DNA of 6,605 nt, taken from positions 1-6,605 of the forward strand of contig JAQTVK010000055.1 in NCBI GenBank assembly GCA_028706795.1. Reading direction: 5' to 3'. Both the position numbers and the translations under genes were made by a program. Of this stretch, positions 6,466 to 6,605 are shown piece after piece. Under the pieces are notes generated by a model. That model did not search any database and was not told the origin of the DNA. It was given only the letters and a program-made list of their open reading frames with translations. The stretch is from Candidatus Omnitrophota bacterium. GTDB lineage: Bacteria > Omnitrophota > Gorgyraeia > Pluralincolimonadales > Pluralincolimonadaceae. Position 1 is the stretch's first letter. Every line of letters starts with the position of its first letter.

Positions 6466-6605
6466 ATGCCAGAGATCCCTTCTGCATACAACCCAAAGGC
6501 TACCGAAGACAAGTGGTATAAGCTCTGGGAGTCTAAGAAGCTCTTCCACGCCGAACCTGACCAGAAACGCAAGCCCTACACGATAGTCATCCCGCCGCCT
6601 AATAT
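6466..6605 (+). CDS. valS: Valyl-tRNA synthetase, N-terminal fragment (runs off the window)
   Basis: Translation from the ATG at 6466 gives 46 codons before the window ends: MPEIPSAYNPKATEDKWYKL, then WESKKLFHAE and finally KPYTIVIPPPN. The Y.P...E.KWY..W....F.A pattern followed by KPYTIVIPPPN is the standard start of class I ValRS, just ahead of the HIGH motif, which lies beyond the edge. The enzyme charges tRNA-Val and, from family knowledge, edits mischarged threonine. Its ATG comes 1 nt after the cimA stop with no Shine-Dalgarno visible, so it is probably translated by coupling from cimA and belongs to the same transcript. IleRS and LeuRS are less likely because their N-termini differ in this region. 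Confidence 0.93.
   Translation, partial: MPEIPSAYNPKATEDKWYKLWESKKLFHAEPDQKRKPYTIVIPPPN

Overview
The window is a tightly packed, one-directional block of housekeeping biosynthesis genes from a bacterium. It starts in the last 31 bases of a tRNA gene, probably tRNA-Pro with an encoded CCA. Five complete genes follow on the + strand: homoserine dehydrogenase (hom), threonine synthase (thrC), an archaeal-type phosphoglycerate-mutase-like enzyme of the kind proposed to be an alternative homoserine kinase, aspartokinase (lysC) and (R)-citramalate synthase (cimA). The window ends in the first 46 codons of valyl-tRNA synthetase (valS). Gaps between the genes are 1, 4, 21, 11 and 1 nt, so the set looks like one operon. 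No stretch longer than about 35 bases lacks a gene, and there is no sign of mobile DNA, CRISPR or a terminator.

Together the genes cover most of the aspartate-to-threonine route. LysC phosphorylates aspartate, Hom makes homoserine, the phosphomutase-like protein is the best candidate for making O-phosphohomoserine because no ThrB of the GHMP-kinase family is present, and ThrC makes threonine. Aspartate-semialdehyde dehydrogenase (asd) is not in the window. CimA starts isoleucine synthesis from pyruvate and acetyl-CoA, so isoleucine need not draw on the threonine made by its neighbours. ValS charges tRNA-Val and, in known examples of its family, must reject threonine. Control seems to lie mainly in the proteins: Hom has a C-terminal ACT domain, LysC has two, and CimA has a LeuA-type allosteric domain. 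The gap upstream of hom is too short for an attenuator but holds a perfect extended -10 promoter motif (TGATATAAT).

The least obvious feature is inside lysC. A perfect Shine-Dalgarno sequence (AAGGAGG) sits 8 nt before an in-frame ATG at codon 249, at the boundary between the kinase and ACT regions. This is the arrangement by which Bacillus and Corynebacterium make a separate aspartokinase beta subunit from within the same gene.

The organism cannot be named from this sequence. DNA of moderate-to-high GC with heavy use of ATA (Ile) and AGG (Arg), TAA as every visible stop codon, the alternative homoserine kinase and the citramalate route fit an anaerobic or uncultivated lineage, such as the deltaproteobacterial groups or candidate phyla like Omnitrophota. 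That is a guess from style, not a demonstrated placement.
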